From NCBI RefSeq assembly GCF_008119785.1, contig NZ_VSFA01000017.1:35500-99499 (forward strand): a stretch of 64,000 nt of DNA, read 5' to 3'. This document shows positions 54,075 to 62,563 of this stretch, in pieces (position 1 is the stretch's first letter; each line of letters begins with the position of its first letter). Below the pieces are notes generated by a model. That model ran no database searches and was not told the DNA's origin. It saw nothing but the letters and a program-made list of their open reading frames with translations. Origin of the DNA: Micromonospora sp. MP36 (GTDB lineage Bacteria; Actinomycetota; Actinomycetes; Mycobacteriales; Micromonosporaceae). The position numbers were made by a program, and so were the translations under genes.

Positions 54075-57000
54075 GTGCGGCGCGGCGTGTGGAAGTGGAG
54101 TCTCGTCACCGTCGTGACCCTGCTGGGCGCCGGCGGCACCGCCTGGGTCTGGCTCCGGTACGACTTCGAGAAGGTCAACTGGCTCTGGGGCGTGGTGGCC
54201 GGGGTCATCGCGGTCTATGTGGTGGTGGACCAGCTCTTCGCCGACCGGGAGGTGGCCCCGCCGACGGCCTGGGCGCACCGGCGGGCCGCCGCCGACGAAC
54301 TCGCCGAGCTGATCCGGCGGGAGCCCACCGACCAGGGCCTGCTGCGCGCGATCGACGAGCCGTACCCGCTGCCGGTGGCCTGGCGCACCGCCCCGGACCG
54401 GCTGCTGCCGTCCTGGCGGTCGATCGGCCGGTCCGCCGAGGCCGGACCCATCGACCTCGCCGGGCGGGACGGGGCGCTGTGGGAGTGCTACCGGGCCGTC
54501 CCCTCCGGCCGCCTGCTGGTGCTGGGACCGCCCGGATCCGGCAAGTCGATCATCGCGTTGCGGCTGGTCCGCGAGTTCGCCGCCCGGCGCGACCCGGAGG
54601 TCCCGGTCCCGGTGCTCCTGCCCGTGGATTCCTGGGATCCGGGCGCGGAAGGGTTCCACGACTGGCTGGTCGACCGGATCACCCGGCGGTACCCGTCCCT
54701 GGCCGCGGGGCATCCGCGCCGGGCGGCGGTGGTGCGTGACCTGCTGGTGGCCGACCTGGTGGTGCCGGTGCTGGACGGCCTGGACGAGCTGCCCGACGAC
54801 CGGCTGAGCGCGTGCCTGGCGGAACTCAACGAGCTGCCGACCCAACGGTTCGTGCTGACCTGCCGCTCCGCCGTCTACGAGAAGTACCTCATCCAGGGGG
54901 AGCGGCTGCGGGCGACCGCGGTGGTGACCCTCGCGCCGCTGACCGCCGCGCAGGTCGGTCGGTACCTGCGCGACGCCGCACCGCTGCACCAGGTGACGAA
55001 CTGGTCCACGGTGGCCGACCGGCTCGACGCCGACGCCGAGCTGGCCGCGGCGCTGTCCACCCCGTTGCTGGTGGCCCTGGCCCGGACCGCGTTCGACCAG
55101 CCCGGCACCGACCCGCGCGACCTGCTCCCGCTGGCCGCCGAGCGGGGCCGCCGCTCGGTGGAGGACGAGGTGCTGTCCCGCGCGGTCGACGCGGCCCTGC
55201 GGTCGCGGCGCGGCGGGCAGGGCCTGCGCCGGTGGGAACCGGACCGGTCCCGTGACTACCTCACCCAGTTGGCCAGCCACCTGGAGTCACTGGACACCCG
55301 GGAGTTCCGCTGGTGGCAGCTCGCCGTCGCGCTCCCGCGTCCGTTCTGGGTCGCCTTCGACGGGCTGCGGGCCGCTCTCGCGGCGTGGATCGCCCTCTCG
55401 CCGGTCCGGGACGCGCTCGGCGCCCTCGCCGCCGTGACCGGTCACGCCCAGGTTCGCGACCTGCTGCACGGCGTCGCCGCCCAGCCGGCCGTGCTGGTGC
55501 TCTTGGCGGCCCTGGCCGCGGCCCTCCGGTCGGCGCTGCGCGACGACCCGCAGCACGGCGTGCCGCCGGTACGGCCGGTCTTCACCGGCGGGCTCCGGGC
55601 TCTCCTCGAGGGGCTGGTCGGCGGACTGGTCGGCGGTGCCTTGTGGGGCGTGCTGACCTGGCCGCTGTTCGTGGCGATCGGGCCGCCGCCCCGGCTCGTC
55701 CCGCTGCTCGGCACCGTGCCCGCCCTGGCGCACTGGTCGGTGCCGACGCAGTGCGCCGTGGCCGTGGGCGCCGGCTGGTGCGTGTTCACCGTCGTCCGCT
55801 CCGCGCTGCGGGTCGACCTGTCCGCTCCGGCGGCGGAGCTGAGCGCGCTCAGCCCGGCGGGGACGCTGCGGGCGGATCGCGCTGCGACGCTCGCCGCCCT
55901 GCCGCTGACCGCCGCCCGCGCCGTGGCGCTGTGGTTCGCCGGCCTCGCCGCTCTCTGGCTGGCCGGCCTGTCCGATTTCCCGCAGCCGGTGGCACAGGTG
56001 TACGCGGGCCTCGGCCTGGGTCTGGGCTGGTGGCTGTACCGGCGGGGCGGTGGTGCCTGGTTCCGCTTCGGCGTGGCCCGGTTCGTGCTCGCCGCGCGCA
56101 ATCAGCTCCCGTACCCCCTGCTGGCGTTCCTCGACCACGTCGAGGCGGTCGGTCTGCTCCGGCGCGGCGCTGGTGCCTACCGGTTTCGGCACGGCCGGCT
56201 GCAGGCCCGGCTGGCCGCCGGCTCGGTGGCCGGCCGGCGCGGCAGCCGGCTGCGCGAGGAGTTCGCCGTCGAACTCGCCGGGGCCGGCTACTGGCCGGAG
56301 GCGTTCCGGATGCTGGCCGCCGTCGCCGGCACCCGGGCGGCCAACGTCGGGCTCGACGACGATCGGACCGCGGTGGCCCTGCGCCGGGCGGTCCTGGTCG
56401 GGGCGGCGGCCGGGCACTGGAGCGAGCTGGCCGACCTGCTCGCCCAGCTCCCGGCGCCGCCGTCGCCCGGGGACGCGGCGGCGCCCACCCCGGTGGTCGA
56501 GCAGCGGCGGCTGCTCGCCGATCTGGTCGGCCGGGACGCCCCGGTCCGTGACCTGCTCGCCGCCGCCGACGAACTGGCCGCGCGGGAGGAACGCAGCGGG
56601 CGGCGCGACCCGGCCACCGTCGAGCTACAGGCGGTGCTCCGGTACGCCGCCGGTGACGTCGCGGCGGCGCGGGAGGCGTGCGAACGGTTGGTCGCCTCCG
56701 TGCGGTCCGCCGACGTCGACGCCCAGTGGTCCGCCCCGCTGGCCGCCGGGCTGCTGGCCGGGCTGGTCGTCACCGACGGCCGCCCGACCGAGGCGGTGGC
56801 GATCTGCCGGTACGACCTGGCCCTCGCCGACGTGCTGCCTGCCGGGACGGACCTGCTTCCGCTGGTGGAGACCTGGCGGTGGTCGGTGGCGGTGCTGCGT
56901 CGGGTCACCGACGAGGCGGCCGAGACGCTGCGGCGGATCCGCCTCGCGGCTCACGCCGAGCGGGAGCGCGGCAACCGGCCGGTGCTGACCCGCCGGGAGT

Positions 57001-57161
57001 TCGCCGAGATCGGCCTGCAGGGCTGCCACCGGGCCATCGGGCATCCGATGTTCGGGCCGCTGGCGCTCGGGGCGGCGTACCGGCTCGTCACGGTGCTCCA
57101 GGCCCCGGACATCGTGGCGCTCACCCTGCACCGCCCGGCACCCATGTGGCACGACGCCTGA
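54075..57161 (+). CDS. Membrane NACHT-family STAND ATPase
   Basis: 1028 residues. Two N-terminal membrane segments (about 8-28 and 36-54), then a NACHT NTPase: Walker A G151PPGSGKS, Walker B VVPVLDGLDEL (near 230-240), RFVLTCRS sensor. A hydrophobic block with 5-6 membrane segments follows (about 420-670), then an all-helical C-terminal part of about 350 residues. STAND/NACHT ATPases are signal-triggered oligomers, and bacterial ones often take part in phage defence, but here no effector domain is recognised. CAGAAT ends 6 nt before GTG 54075. The gene has no operon partner. Confidence 0.8.
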   Translation: MRRGVWKWSLVTVVTLLGAGGTAWVWLRYDFEKVNWLWGVVAGVIAVYVVVDQLFADREVAPPTAWAHRRAAADELAELIRREPTDQGLLRAIDEPYPLPVAWRTAPDRLLPSWRSIGRSAEAGPIDLAGRDGALWECYRAVPSGRLLVLGPPGSGKSIIALRLVREFAARRDPEVPVPVLLPVDSWDPGAEGFHDWLVDRITRRYPSLAAGHPRRAAVVRDLLVADLVVPVLDGLDELPDDRLSACLAELNELPTQRFVLTCRSAVYEKYLIQGERLRATAVVTLAPLTAAQVGRYLRDAAPLHQVTNWSTVADRLDADAELAAALSTPLLVALARTAFDQPGTDPRDLLPLAAERGRRSVEDEVLSRAVDAALRSRRGGQGLRRWEPDRSRDYLTQLASHLESLDTREFRWWQLAVALPRPFWVAFDGLRAALAAWIALSPVRDALGALAAVTGHAQVRDLLHGVAAQPAVLVLLAALAAALRSALRDDPQHGVPPVRPVFTGGLRALLEGLVGGLVGGALWGVLTWPLFVAIGPPPRLVPLLGTVPALAHWSVPTQCAVAVGAGWCVFTVVRSALRVDLSAPAAELSALSPAGTLRADRAATLAALPLTAARAVALWFAGLAALWLAGLSDFPQPVAQVYAGLGLGLGWWLYRRGGGAWFRFGVARFVLAARNQLPYPLLAFLDHVEAVGLLRRGAGAYRFRHGRLQARLAAGSVAGRRGSRLREEFAVELAGAGYWPEAFRMLAAVAGTRAANVGLDDDRTAVALRRAVLVGAAAGHWSELADLLAQLPAPPSPGDAAAPTPVVEQRRLLADLVGRDAPVRDLLAAADELAAREERSGRRDPATVELQAVLRYAAGDVAAAREACERLVASVRSADVDAQWSAPLAAGLLAGLVVTDGRPTEAVAICRYDLALADVLPAGTDLLPLVETWRWSVAVLRRVTDEAAETLRRIRLAAHAERERGNRPVLTRREFAEIGLQGCHRAIGHPMFGPLALGAAYRLVTVLQAPDIVALTLHRPAPMWHDA

Positions 57162-57305
57162 CGGTCCGCCCGACTGCGGTTTCCCGGAGACGGGGGTGGA
57201 GTGATCGGGCGGGCTCCTCGGCCTTGACAGGCCGGCGAAACCAGTCGCGCAAATACCGGATTTTCAGAACGTGATTTGGAGTTCCGCTACCGGTACAGTG
57301 ACGCG

Positions 57306-58001
57306 GTGCGAAACGGTGTGCAGGCCCAGGTGCCGGTGCTGTACGTCGCGGACGCCGACGCCGCGCGACGGTTCTACGAGGTCTTCGGCTACTCCGAGCT
57401 GCGCACCGGGGGCGACGGCGAGTCCCGCTGGTCCTATCTGCAGTGCGGGGAGCTGACCCTGCTGCTGGCCGCCGTCACGCCGCGCCTGGTCACCGTCGAG
57501 TTGCCCCTGCTCATCTACCTCTACGTCGACGACCTCACCGCCACGATCGACCGGCTGACCGCCGCCGGCTACCCCGTCGAGCGGGCCGGGTACCCGGACC
57601 ACGCCCCGGGCGGCGAGTGCCGCACCACCGACCCGGACGGCAACGTCGTCGTGTTCGGACAGCGGCGGGCCGTACCCGAGCAGGCCCGCAGCCCGGAAGC
57701 GGACAAGGAGGCCCGGTTCTCCCTGATCCGCGAGGCCGCCGAGCGGGTCAGCCGGCATGGCAGCGCGCCGGCCCGCTGCCAGATCGGCGGTCCACGCGGC
57801 GAGGCGTGCCCGGAGCCGGCCGAGGTGAAGCTGGCCGACTCGTGGGGCGACACGGTGTGGGGCTGCCTGGCCCACGCCGACGAGACGCTGCTCAACGCCC
57901 GCGGTGCGTTCCTGGCCACCGAGGACGGGCAGGGGCTGGGCGCGTACCTGCGCACCCGGCAGCCCCCGTCACCCCCCATCGCTCGGGCGGCGAACCCCTA
58001 G
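57306..58001 (+). CDS. VOC/glyoxalase-fold protein with Cys-bearing C-terminal domain
   Basis: 231 residues from GTG 57306. Residues about 5-115 form a VOC domain (PVLYVADADAARRFYEVFGY, LLIYLYVDDLTATIDRL, DPDGNVVVFG). Residues about 140-220 are a separate small domain with cysteines in RCQIGGPRGEACPEP and VWGCLAHADE, not matched to a family I know. TACAGT (57294-57299) sits 6 nt before the GTG, so a leaderless mRNA is likely; a TTG at 57276 would place the -10 inside the gene and is less likely. Confidence 0.78.
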   Translation: MRNGVQAQVPVLYVADADAARRFYEVFGYSELRTGGDGESRWSYLQCGELTLLLAAVTPRLVTVELPLLIYLYVDDLTATIDRLTAAGYPVERAGYPDHAPGGECRTTDPDGNVVVFGQRRAVPEQARSPEADKEARFSLIREAAERVSRHGSAPARCQIGGPRGEACPEPAEVKLADSWGDTVWGCLAHADETLLNARGAFLATEDGQGLGAYLRTRQPPSPPIARAANP

Positions 58002-58054
58002 TCGTGCCGGTCATGAGGTCGCCGCGGTCCAGGCGGCGCCACACCGACCGCTGG

Positions 58055-59080
58055 TCAACCTCCGGGTGCCCGGCCCGTCTCCGAGGCCGGGTCGCCGTGC
58101 GGTGACGGCTTCTCGCTCGCCGGGTCGGATGCCGGTTGCGGCTCGGGACCGGGGTGCGGTCGGGACGCCGAGGGCTGCTGCGGAAAGAGTTCGAGCAGCA
58201 TGGACTGGTCGACGGACGACTCCTTGCCTTTGCGTTTCCGGCGCAGTTCCTCCGCACGCCGCTCAGCGGCCTTCCCCTTCGCCTTGCTCTCCCGGCGATA
58301 GCGCGTGTACTCCTCACGCACCGCGTCCGGCATGTCCGCGGTTGGCGGCCGGGCGGCGAGATCGTCCAGGATCCGCATCCAGCGCCGGTGGAGTTCCTCG
58401 GCCTGCTCCATCCGCTGCTGCTCCAGGTCGCGCTCGCGCTCCTGGGCGATGCGCCGGTCCGCGTACGGCTGCAGGATCCTGCGGACCCGCTCGTCGAGTT
58501 CCACCAACACCTCGGGCTCGCACTCGAAGGCCTCGCCGCCATGCTGGTACGGCCACGGCAACTTGTCGTCGCCCGCGAATGCCGCCTGCACCGCGGTCTC
58601 CACCTTTCGGGCGTGTTGTGGCGGGACGTCACGGGCACAGCCGCTGGCGATCCGCCGCAGCCGCTCCATCGCCTTGGGCTGGAAGTAGTCGATGTACCAG
58701 TCGAATGACTCGGGGTGTGTGGTCGTACAGGACCAGGTGAACGTGGCGCGGATGACAAAGCCGTACACCTGGTCCTGCGACAACACCAGCAGGGGCGGTA
58801 GGACCCGCTGGTCGACGAGCTTCACGGTCGGCCGCGGCTCTTCTCGCCACTGCAGCTCCGCCAGCCGGGGCCGGATCGTCGTCTTCCACAGCTCCTTCGA
58901 CCTGGTCTGCACGGTGTCGCGGACGCGCTGCGTGCGATCGAGCCAGCGTCGCCGCCGGTCCTCGGAGGTCTTTTCAGTGCTTGGTGTCCGGCTGGGCGCG
59001 CTGGCTCCGGGGGCCTTCTCGTCGGCGCCGGGGCTGTCGTCAGTGCCAGGCGCGTCGTCGGCGTCGGACGTCTCGGTCAT
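58055..59080 (-). CDS. Hypothetical protein with acidic start and coiled coil
   Basis: 341 residues. An acidic disordered start (about 1-40), then a central folded part with FVIRATFTWSCTTTHPESFDWYIDYF and CARDVPPQHARKVETAVQAAF, a long Arg/Glu coiled coil (about 205-285) and a Pro/Ser-rich tail. No membrane segment or known motif. The codon use looks like the neighbours. Similar charged proteins occur in actinomycetes, but I cannot name a family. Confidence 0.7.
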   Translation of the reverse strand: MTETSDADDAPGTDDSPGADEKAPGASAPSRTPSTEKTSEDRRRRWLDRTQRVRDTVQTRSKELWKTTIRPRLAELQWREEPRPTVKLVDQRVLPPLLVLSQDQVYGFVIRATFTWSCTTTHPESFDWYIDYFQPKAMERLRRIASGCARDVPPQHARKVETAVQAAFAGDDKLPWPYQHGGEAFECEPEVLVELDERVRRILQPYADRRIAQERERDLEQQRMEQAEELHRRWMRILDDLAARPPTADMPDAVREEYTRYRRESKAKGKAAERRAEELRRKRKGKESSVDQSMLLELFPQQPSASRPHPGPEPQPASDPASEKPSPHGDPASETGRAPGG

Positions 59081-59200
59081 CGCACCATCCCCCCCGTCGG
59101 AGCGGCCATCCGTCCTGAGCCGTCGCCGGCTGTGCCGCTGGCGCTGGCCGACGTCGGGTGAGGGGTGTACGAGGTCACCTTGATGACCCGCCGTTCCACG

Positions 59201-59488
59201 CTAACAAGGCGGGGACGCAGCCGACAGCAGCCGCGCGGGCCTACGACTCACATCCCGGCTCGGCGGGGTGCTGGTGGCGGGGCGGAGGCCGGCGAGTTGG
59301 ACGTAGATTTCCCGCTTGGCGGTCGCATAGCCGCGCCGGTTGATGACGTAGCCGGTCAGCCAGACCCAGCCGGCATACGTGGGTCGGTCGCAGACCGAGA
59401 CGACGCGGAAGGTCAGGGCGCGGTCGCCGGCGAACTGCACCGAGGCGCGACCGTCGATCCGGAGCAGATCCCCTGGTTCCGGGCGCAC
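59201..59488 (-). CDS. Small hypothetical protein co-encoded with a DivIVA-like protein
   Basis: 95 residues from GTG 59488 (a TTG at 59497 overlapping the previous stop is possible). Beta-rich start: VAVRPEPGDLLRIDG, FRVVSVCDRPTYAGWVWLTGYV, then AKREIYVQLAGL. No family recognised. It directly follows the DivIVA-like gene on the same strand, so it is probably its operon partner under the GntR-type operator. Confidence 0.65.
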   Translation of the reverse strand: MRPEPGDLLRIDGRASVQFAGDRALTFRVVSVCDRPTYAGWVWLTGYVINRRGYATAKREIYVQLAGLRPATSTPPSRDVSRRPARLLSAASPPC

Positions 59489-59490
59489 GG

Positions 59491-59769
59491 CTACCAAGGG
59501 CCCTCGTTCGGCGGCCGGCACTCCCGGGCGTGCATGGTCTGCCAGTCGCGCAGCGCCCGCTTGAGCCGCTCGTTCTCCTCGCTGAGCAGGCGTACCTGCC
59601 GGTGCAGGTCGGCCAGTTCGTCGGCGACTTCGGCCTGGAACTCGCGTACCTGATCGGGGTCGACGCCCCGGCGGCGCGGGTCGAACGTGCGGGTCCGCAC
59701 CTCGTGCGGGGTCAACCGTGCCGGGTAACCGGTGCCGTAGAGCTGGCCGGATCGATACACCTGGGCCAC
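59491..59769 (-). CDS. Short DivIVA-domain protein
   Basis: 92 residues from GTG 59769 behind GGAAAGG. LTPHEVRTRTFDPRRRGVDPDQVREF matches the N-terminal DivIVA domain (usually LTPxDVxxxxFxxxxxGYxxxEVDxF), followed by a coiled coil (EVADELADLHRQVRLLSEEN). It is much shorter than DivIVA/Wag31, so it is a small relative. It is divergent from the GntR gene across an operator-like palindrome. The actinomycete role of such mini-DivIVA proteins is not known. Confidence 0.8.
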   Translation of the reverse strand: MAQVYRSGQLYGTGYPARLTPHEVRTRTFDPRRRGVDPDQVREFQAEVADELADLHRQVRLLSEENERLKRALRDWQTMHARECRPPNEGPW

Positions 59770-59997
59770 GACGATCCTTTCCAGGGCAGGCGGGAGCGCG
59801 GCGGGTCCGTGCGGTGGGTGTGGAAGGGCGGGCCGTCCGCACGCCGGCCGCGGGCGGCCCGCCCGCTCCGCCGCCGCAGCTCTGGTCAGCGGTACGGCGG
59901 CGGAGCAGTCCGGTGGGTCGGGACGGGGCATGCGCACCCGCCCCGACCAGGGGGATGAGCCGTACCCGTTGCCACGCGAGAAAGCGGCTCGGCACCA

Positions 59998-60013
59998 ACA
60001 TATCTAGACATGT
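59998..60013. promoter_or_regulatory. GntR-type operator between divergent genes
   Basis: ACATATCTAGACATGT is a 16-bp palindrome centred on TCTAGA with one mismatched base pair. It lies in the 314-nt space between the DivIVA-like gene and the GntR gene, the only other content of which is the ribosome-binding site at 60074-60079. GntR proteins often bind TCTAGA-centred dyads, so self-regulation and control of the divergent genes are likely. Confidence 0.55.
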
Positions 60014-60083
60014 CAGATGAGTCAACGCTGCTTGTTAGGCTCGTCGCGGTGTGATCGAATCGGATTGCCACGCGAGGAGTGCC

Positions 60084-60323
60084 ATGCGAGAAGTGCCGGA
60101 CTACTGGCGCATCGCCGACGATGTGATCGCCGACGTCAGATCCAACAAGCTGAAGCCGGGGGACAAGTTGCCCTCGATCGCTGAGTTGCGCGATCGCTAC
60201 GACGTCAGCCATGGCACGGTGCAGATGGCCTACGCCCGGCTGGAGGCGTTGCGGGTCATCCGGCGCCAGCAGGGCAAGGGTGTCTTCGTCACCGACCCGA
60301 AGACCTGGATGCGCGAACCCTGA
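60084..60323 (+). CDS. Minimal GntR-type winged-helix regulator
   Basis: 79 residues from ATG 60084 (GAGGAG 4-5 nt upstream); an earlier in-frame GTG at 60051 is less likely. Nearly the whole protein is the GntR DNA-binding domain: YWRIADDVIADVRSNKLKPGDKLPSIAELRDRYDVSHGTVQMAYARLEALRVIRRQQGKG. No effector domain follows, so its signal must come from elsewhere or from a partner. Confidence 0.9.
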   Translation: MREVPDYWRIADDVIADVRSNKLKPGDKLPSIAELRDRYDVSHGTVQMAYARLEALRVIRRQQGKGVFVTDPKTWMREP

Positions 60324-60424
60324 CAGTCCAGTGGCGGCGTGACGGATTGCTGACAGTAGCGACGGCGGGACCGTGGAGTGTCGGACCCGGGCGGGAGACT
60401 GACCTCCCGCCGCCGGAGGTGTCC

Positions 60425-61132
60425 ATGCCCTACGTCAGGTCGCACACCAGAAGGAACGGCGCCCGGGTCCGGGCGCACTACCGGAAGCGGCGCCGGGCCG
60501 GATCCGCGTCGACTGCTCGTCGGCGTCGTGGATCCCGACGGTCGGGCATCGATCTGGGGATTGTGCTGGCCGTCCTGGGGGCGGCGGCGCTCGTGGTCCT
60601 GGTTGTTGACTTCGTTGGCCGGCACCCGTACTGGTCGGCGTTCCTCGTTGGCCTGACCTTCGCGGTCGCGGTGGTGGTCGCGCTGTTCGTGTCCCGCGAG
60701 CGTCGCCGCCAGCGGGCGGTGCACGCCGAGCGGGACCGGCTGATCGCGGTGACCGACGCGATGAGCGGCGCGGAGTTCGAGCAGTGGTTCGCCCGCCTCC
60801 TCATCGTCTCCGGCTTCCGGCAGGTACGCGTGTGCGGCGGCTCGGGCGACCGGGGCGCGGACGTCACGGCTATCGCCCCGGACGGCCGGCGGGTGGTGGT
60901 GCAGTGCAAGCGGCAGAGCGCCGGCAACCGGGTCGGAAGCGCGGCGATCCAACGTTTTGCGGGTACCTGCCGGGAGATCCACCACGGCGAACTCTGCATG
61001 ATCGTCACCAACGGCTTCTTCACCAACGGGGACGGTGTCCACCTGGCTCGCCGGCTCGACATCACGCTGGTCGACCGGAGTTCGCTGGAGCTGTGGGCCT
61101 GGACCGGCCGCCCGCCCCGCGCCCTGGCCTGA
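60425..61132 (+). CDS. Membrane-anchored Mrr-like nuclease
   Basis: 235 residues from ATG 60425 behind GGAGG. An Arg-rich N-terminus (about 1-40), two membrane segments (about 42-62, 68-90) and a C-terminal Mrr_cat domain (about 105-230): MSGAEFEQWFARLLIVSGF, then the PD-(D/E)xK nuclease core GADVTAIAPDGRRVVVQCKRQ with the catalytic Asp and Q-x-K. Mrr enzymes cut modified or incoming DNA. Being anchored in the membrane would position it at the DNA entry surface. Confidence 0.85.
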   Translation: MPYVRSHTRRNGARVRAHYRKRRRAGSASTARRRRGSRRSGIDLGIVLAVLGAAALVVLVVDFVGRHPYWSAFLVGLTFAVAVVVALFVSRERRRQRAVHAERDRLIAVTDAMSGAEFEQWFARLLIVSGFRQVRVCGGSGDRGADVTAIAPDGRRVVVQCKRQSAGNRVGSAAIQRFAGTCREIHHGELCMIVTNGFFTNGDGVHLARRLDITLVDRSSLELWAWTGRPPRALA

Positions 61133-61374
61133 AGGGCCGGCACCCGCTGGTTCGGTGCCGGCGCGCTCGGCGCGACCCGGATCGTCTGCTGACACCACCG
61201 CGGGCAGGGATGACCCTCCAGGTCCCCAGCCCGCGATCATCCATCGTTCATCGAGGATTGTGGAACGGTTTTCACCCGGGGCCTGTACGTCGAGAAGGAT
61301 CCTCGCCAGACTGGGCGCGATCGGGGAAACGAACTCGATCGATGCCTAGTCGCCTCAGGACAGGGAGGATCCCC

Positions 61375-61815
61375 TTGACTCCGCTCGGTTCCGCCGCCGC
61401 CCGCGTACGCCGGATGTTCGGCGCATTCGCTCTGCTCACGGCCATGGTCGCCACCGCGCTCGTCGGCCCGTCGGTGCTCTCGCCCACCCTCGCCGACCCC
61501 GCCCAGGCAGCCGTCTACAGCTCCTGCACGATGACCCGCTGCGCGGACGCCCGCACCGCGCGTTCCGGCTGGTCGGCCAAGGGCTTCCCGGCCAGCCGTG
61601 GCTGGTACTCGTGGAGCGGCGGCCAGTGCAACTTCGCCGGCGGCCAGTTCTACAACCGCGAGGGGCAGCTCCCCACCAACGCCACCTACTACGAATACGA
61701 CGTCTACCCGCGCGCCTGCGGCGCCTCGCGGGACGCGTACCGGATCGTGGTCAACAAGAGCACCGGCGTGACCTGGTTCTCGCCCGACCACTACGCCAAC
61801 TTCTACCGGCTCTGA
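61375..61815 (+). CDS. Secreted guanyl-specific ribonuclease (RNase Sa/barnase family)
   Basis: About 146 residues from TTG 61375 (GGGAGGA upstream; ATG 61342 is an alternative). Sec signal ending near DPAQAAVYSS. The microbial RNase pieces are seen: FYNREGQLP (guanine-recognition NRE), YYEYDVYPR (catalytic Glu), RIVV (Arg) and FSPDHYANF (catalytic His). It cleaves RNA after G outside the producing cell. The next gene encodes its barstar-type inhibitor. Confidence 0.88.
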   Translation: MTPLGSAAARVRRMFGAFALLTAMVATALVGPSVLSPTLADPAQAAVYSSCTMTRCADARTARSGWSAKGFPASRGWYSWSGGQCNFAGGQFYNREGQLPTNATYYEYDVYPRACGASRDAYRIVVNKSTGVTWFSPDHYANFYRL

Positions 61816-61827
61816 CCAGGACGTCGC

Positions 61828-61854
61828 GGGTCGGGTCGAGTGCCGACCCGACCC
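61828..61854 (+). terminator. Stem-loop between RNase and barstar genes
   Basis: GGGTCGGGTCG (61828-61838) pairs perfectly with CGACCCGACCC (61844-61854), loop 5 nt. It lies 13 nt after the RNase stop and before the barstar ribosome-binding site, and may partly end the transcript or stabilise the RNase message. Confidence 0.6.
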
Positions 61855-61882
61855 GGCCCGCGGGACCGTGCAGGAGGTACGG

Positions 61883-62350
61883 ATGACGGCAGCGCACCCG
61901 CCGGCCTGGCTCGCGTTCGATGCGGGACCGGACGCCGGGCCTGCCGGGCCGGACGTCGAGCCCGTCGGACTGAACGCCGAGCATGCCCGGGTCGTCCTTG
62001 CCGGGGCGGACGCCCGTACCCGGGCGGGGCTCTTCGACGCGCTGGCCACGGCCTTGCCCCTGCCGGACTACTTCGGAGGCAACTGGGACGCGCTCGCCGA
62101 CGTGCTGGCCGACCGGCTCGACACCGGCCCGCTGGCGCTGGTCGTCCGCGACGCGGGGGAGCTGCTGGTCGAGGAGCCGCCCGCGCAGCTCGCCACCCTG
62201 CTCGACGTGCTCGGCCAGGTCGCCGTCGGCGGGCGCGCCCCGCTGCGGGTGGTGCTGCGCGAGCACCCGGACCGGCTGCCCGCGCTCCGGCACCGGATCG
62301 CCACCGCCCTCGCCAGCACCACGACCGGCCCGCCGCCGGACCCCCGCTGA
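61883..62350 (+). CDS. Barstar-family ribonuclease inhibitor
   Basis: 155 residues, ATG 61883 behind CAGGAGGTAC. The barstar core is in the C-terminal two thirds: RAGLFDALATALPLPDYFGGNWDALADVLAD (with the acidic helix that plugs the RNase active site) and LDVLGQVAVGG. The N-terminal 45 residues are an extra Ala/Pro-rich strand. It protects the cell against the RNase encoded just upstream. Confidence 0.88.
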   Translation: MTAAHPPAWLAFDAGPDAGPAGPDVEPVGLNAEHARVVLAGADARTRAGLFDALATALPLPDYFGGNWDALADVLADRLDTGPLALVVRDAGELLVEEPPAQLATLLDVLGQVAVGGRAPLRVVLREHPDRLPALRHRIATALASTTTGPPPDPR

Positions 62351-62510
62351 CCGACCCACCACCACGTCACGCGCCGCCGCCGAACTGGGCACGGAGGACG
62401 CCGGGGAGAAGCGCGGCCGCACCGGCCCCGGCCCAGCGAGGCCCCCGTTTCACGGAACGAGTGGCCTCTGCGCGCGAAATGAGGGCTTTCCATGAAGTTG
62501 TGCGGATCTT

Positions 62511-62538
62511 GGGGCACGGGGCACGGGGCACGGGGCAC
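62511..62538 (+). repeat. Short tandem repeat, four units of GGGGCAC
   Basis: Four perfect head-to-tail 7-bp copies in the 213-nt spacer before the HD-domain gene. It is too short to be a CRISPR or an origin. A length-variable spacer is possible. Confidence 0.8.
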
Positions 62539-62563
62539 GGGCGTGCGGCGCGGCGGGTGGTGG

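Noticed and set aside
62511..62538. Tandem GGGGCAC units as a possible CRISPR or origin
   Set aside because: Units are 7 bp with no spacers and no cas, dnaA or rep gene nearby.
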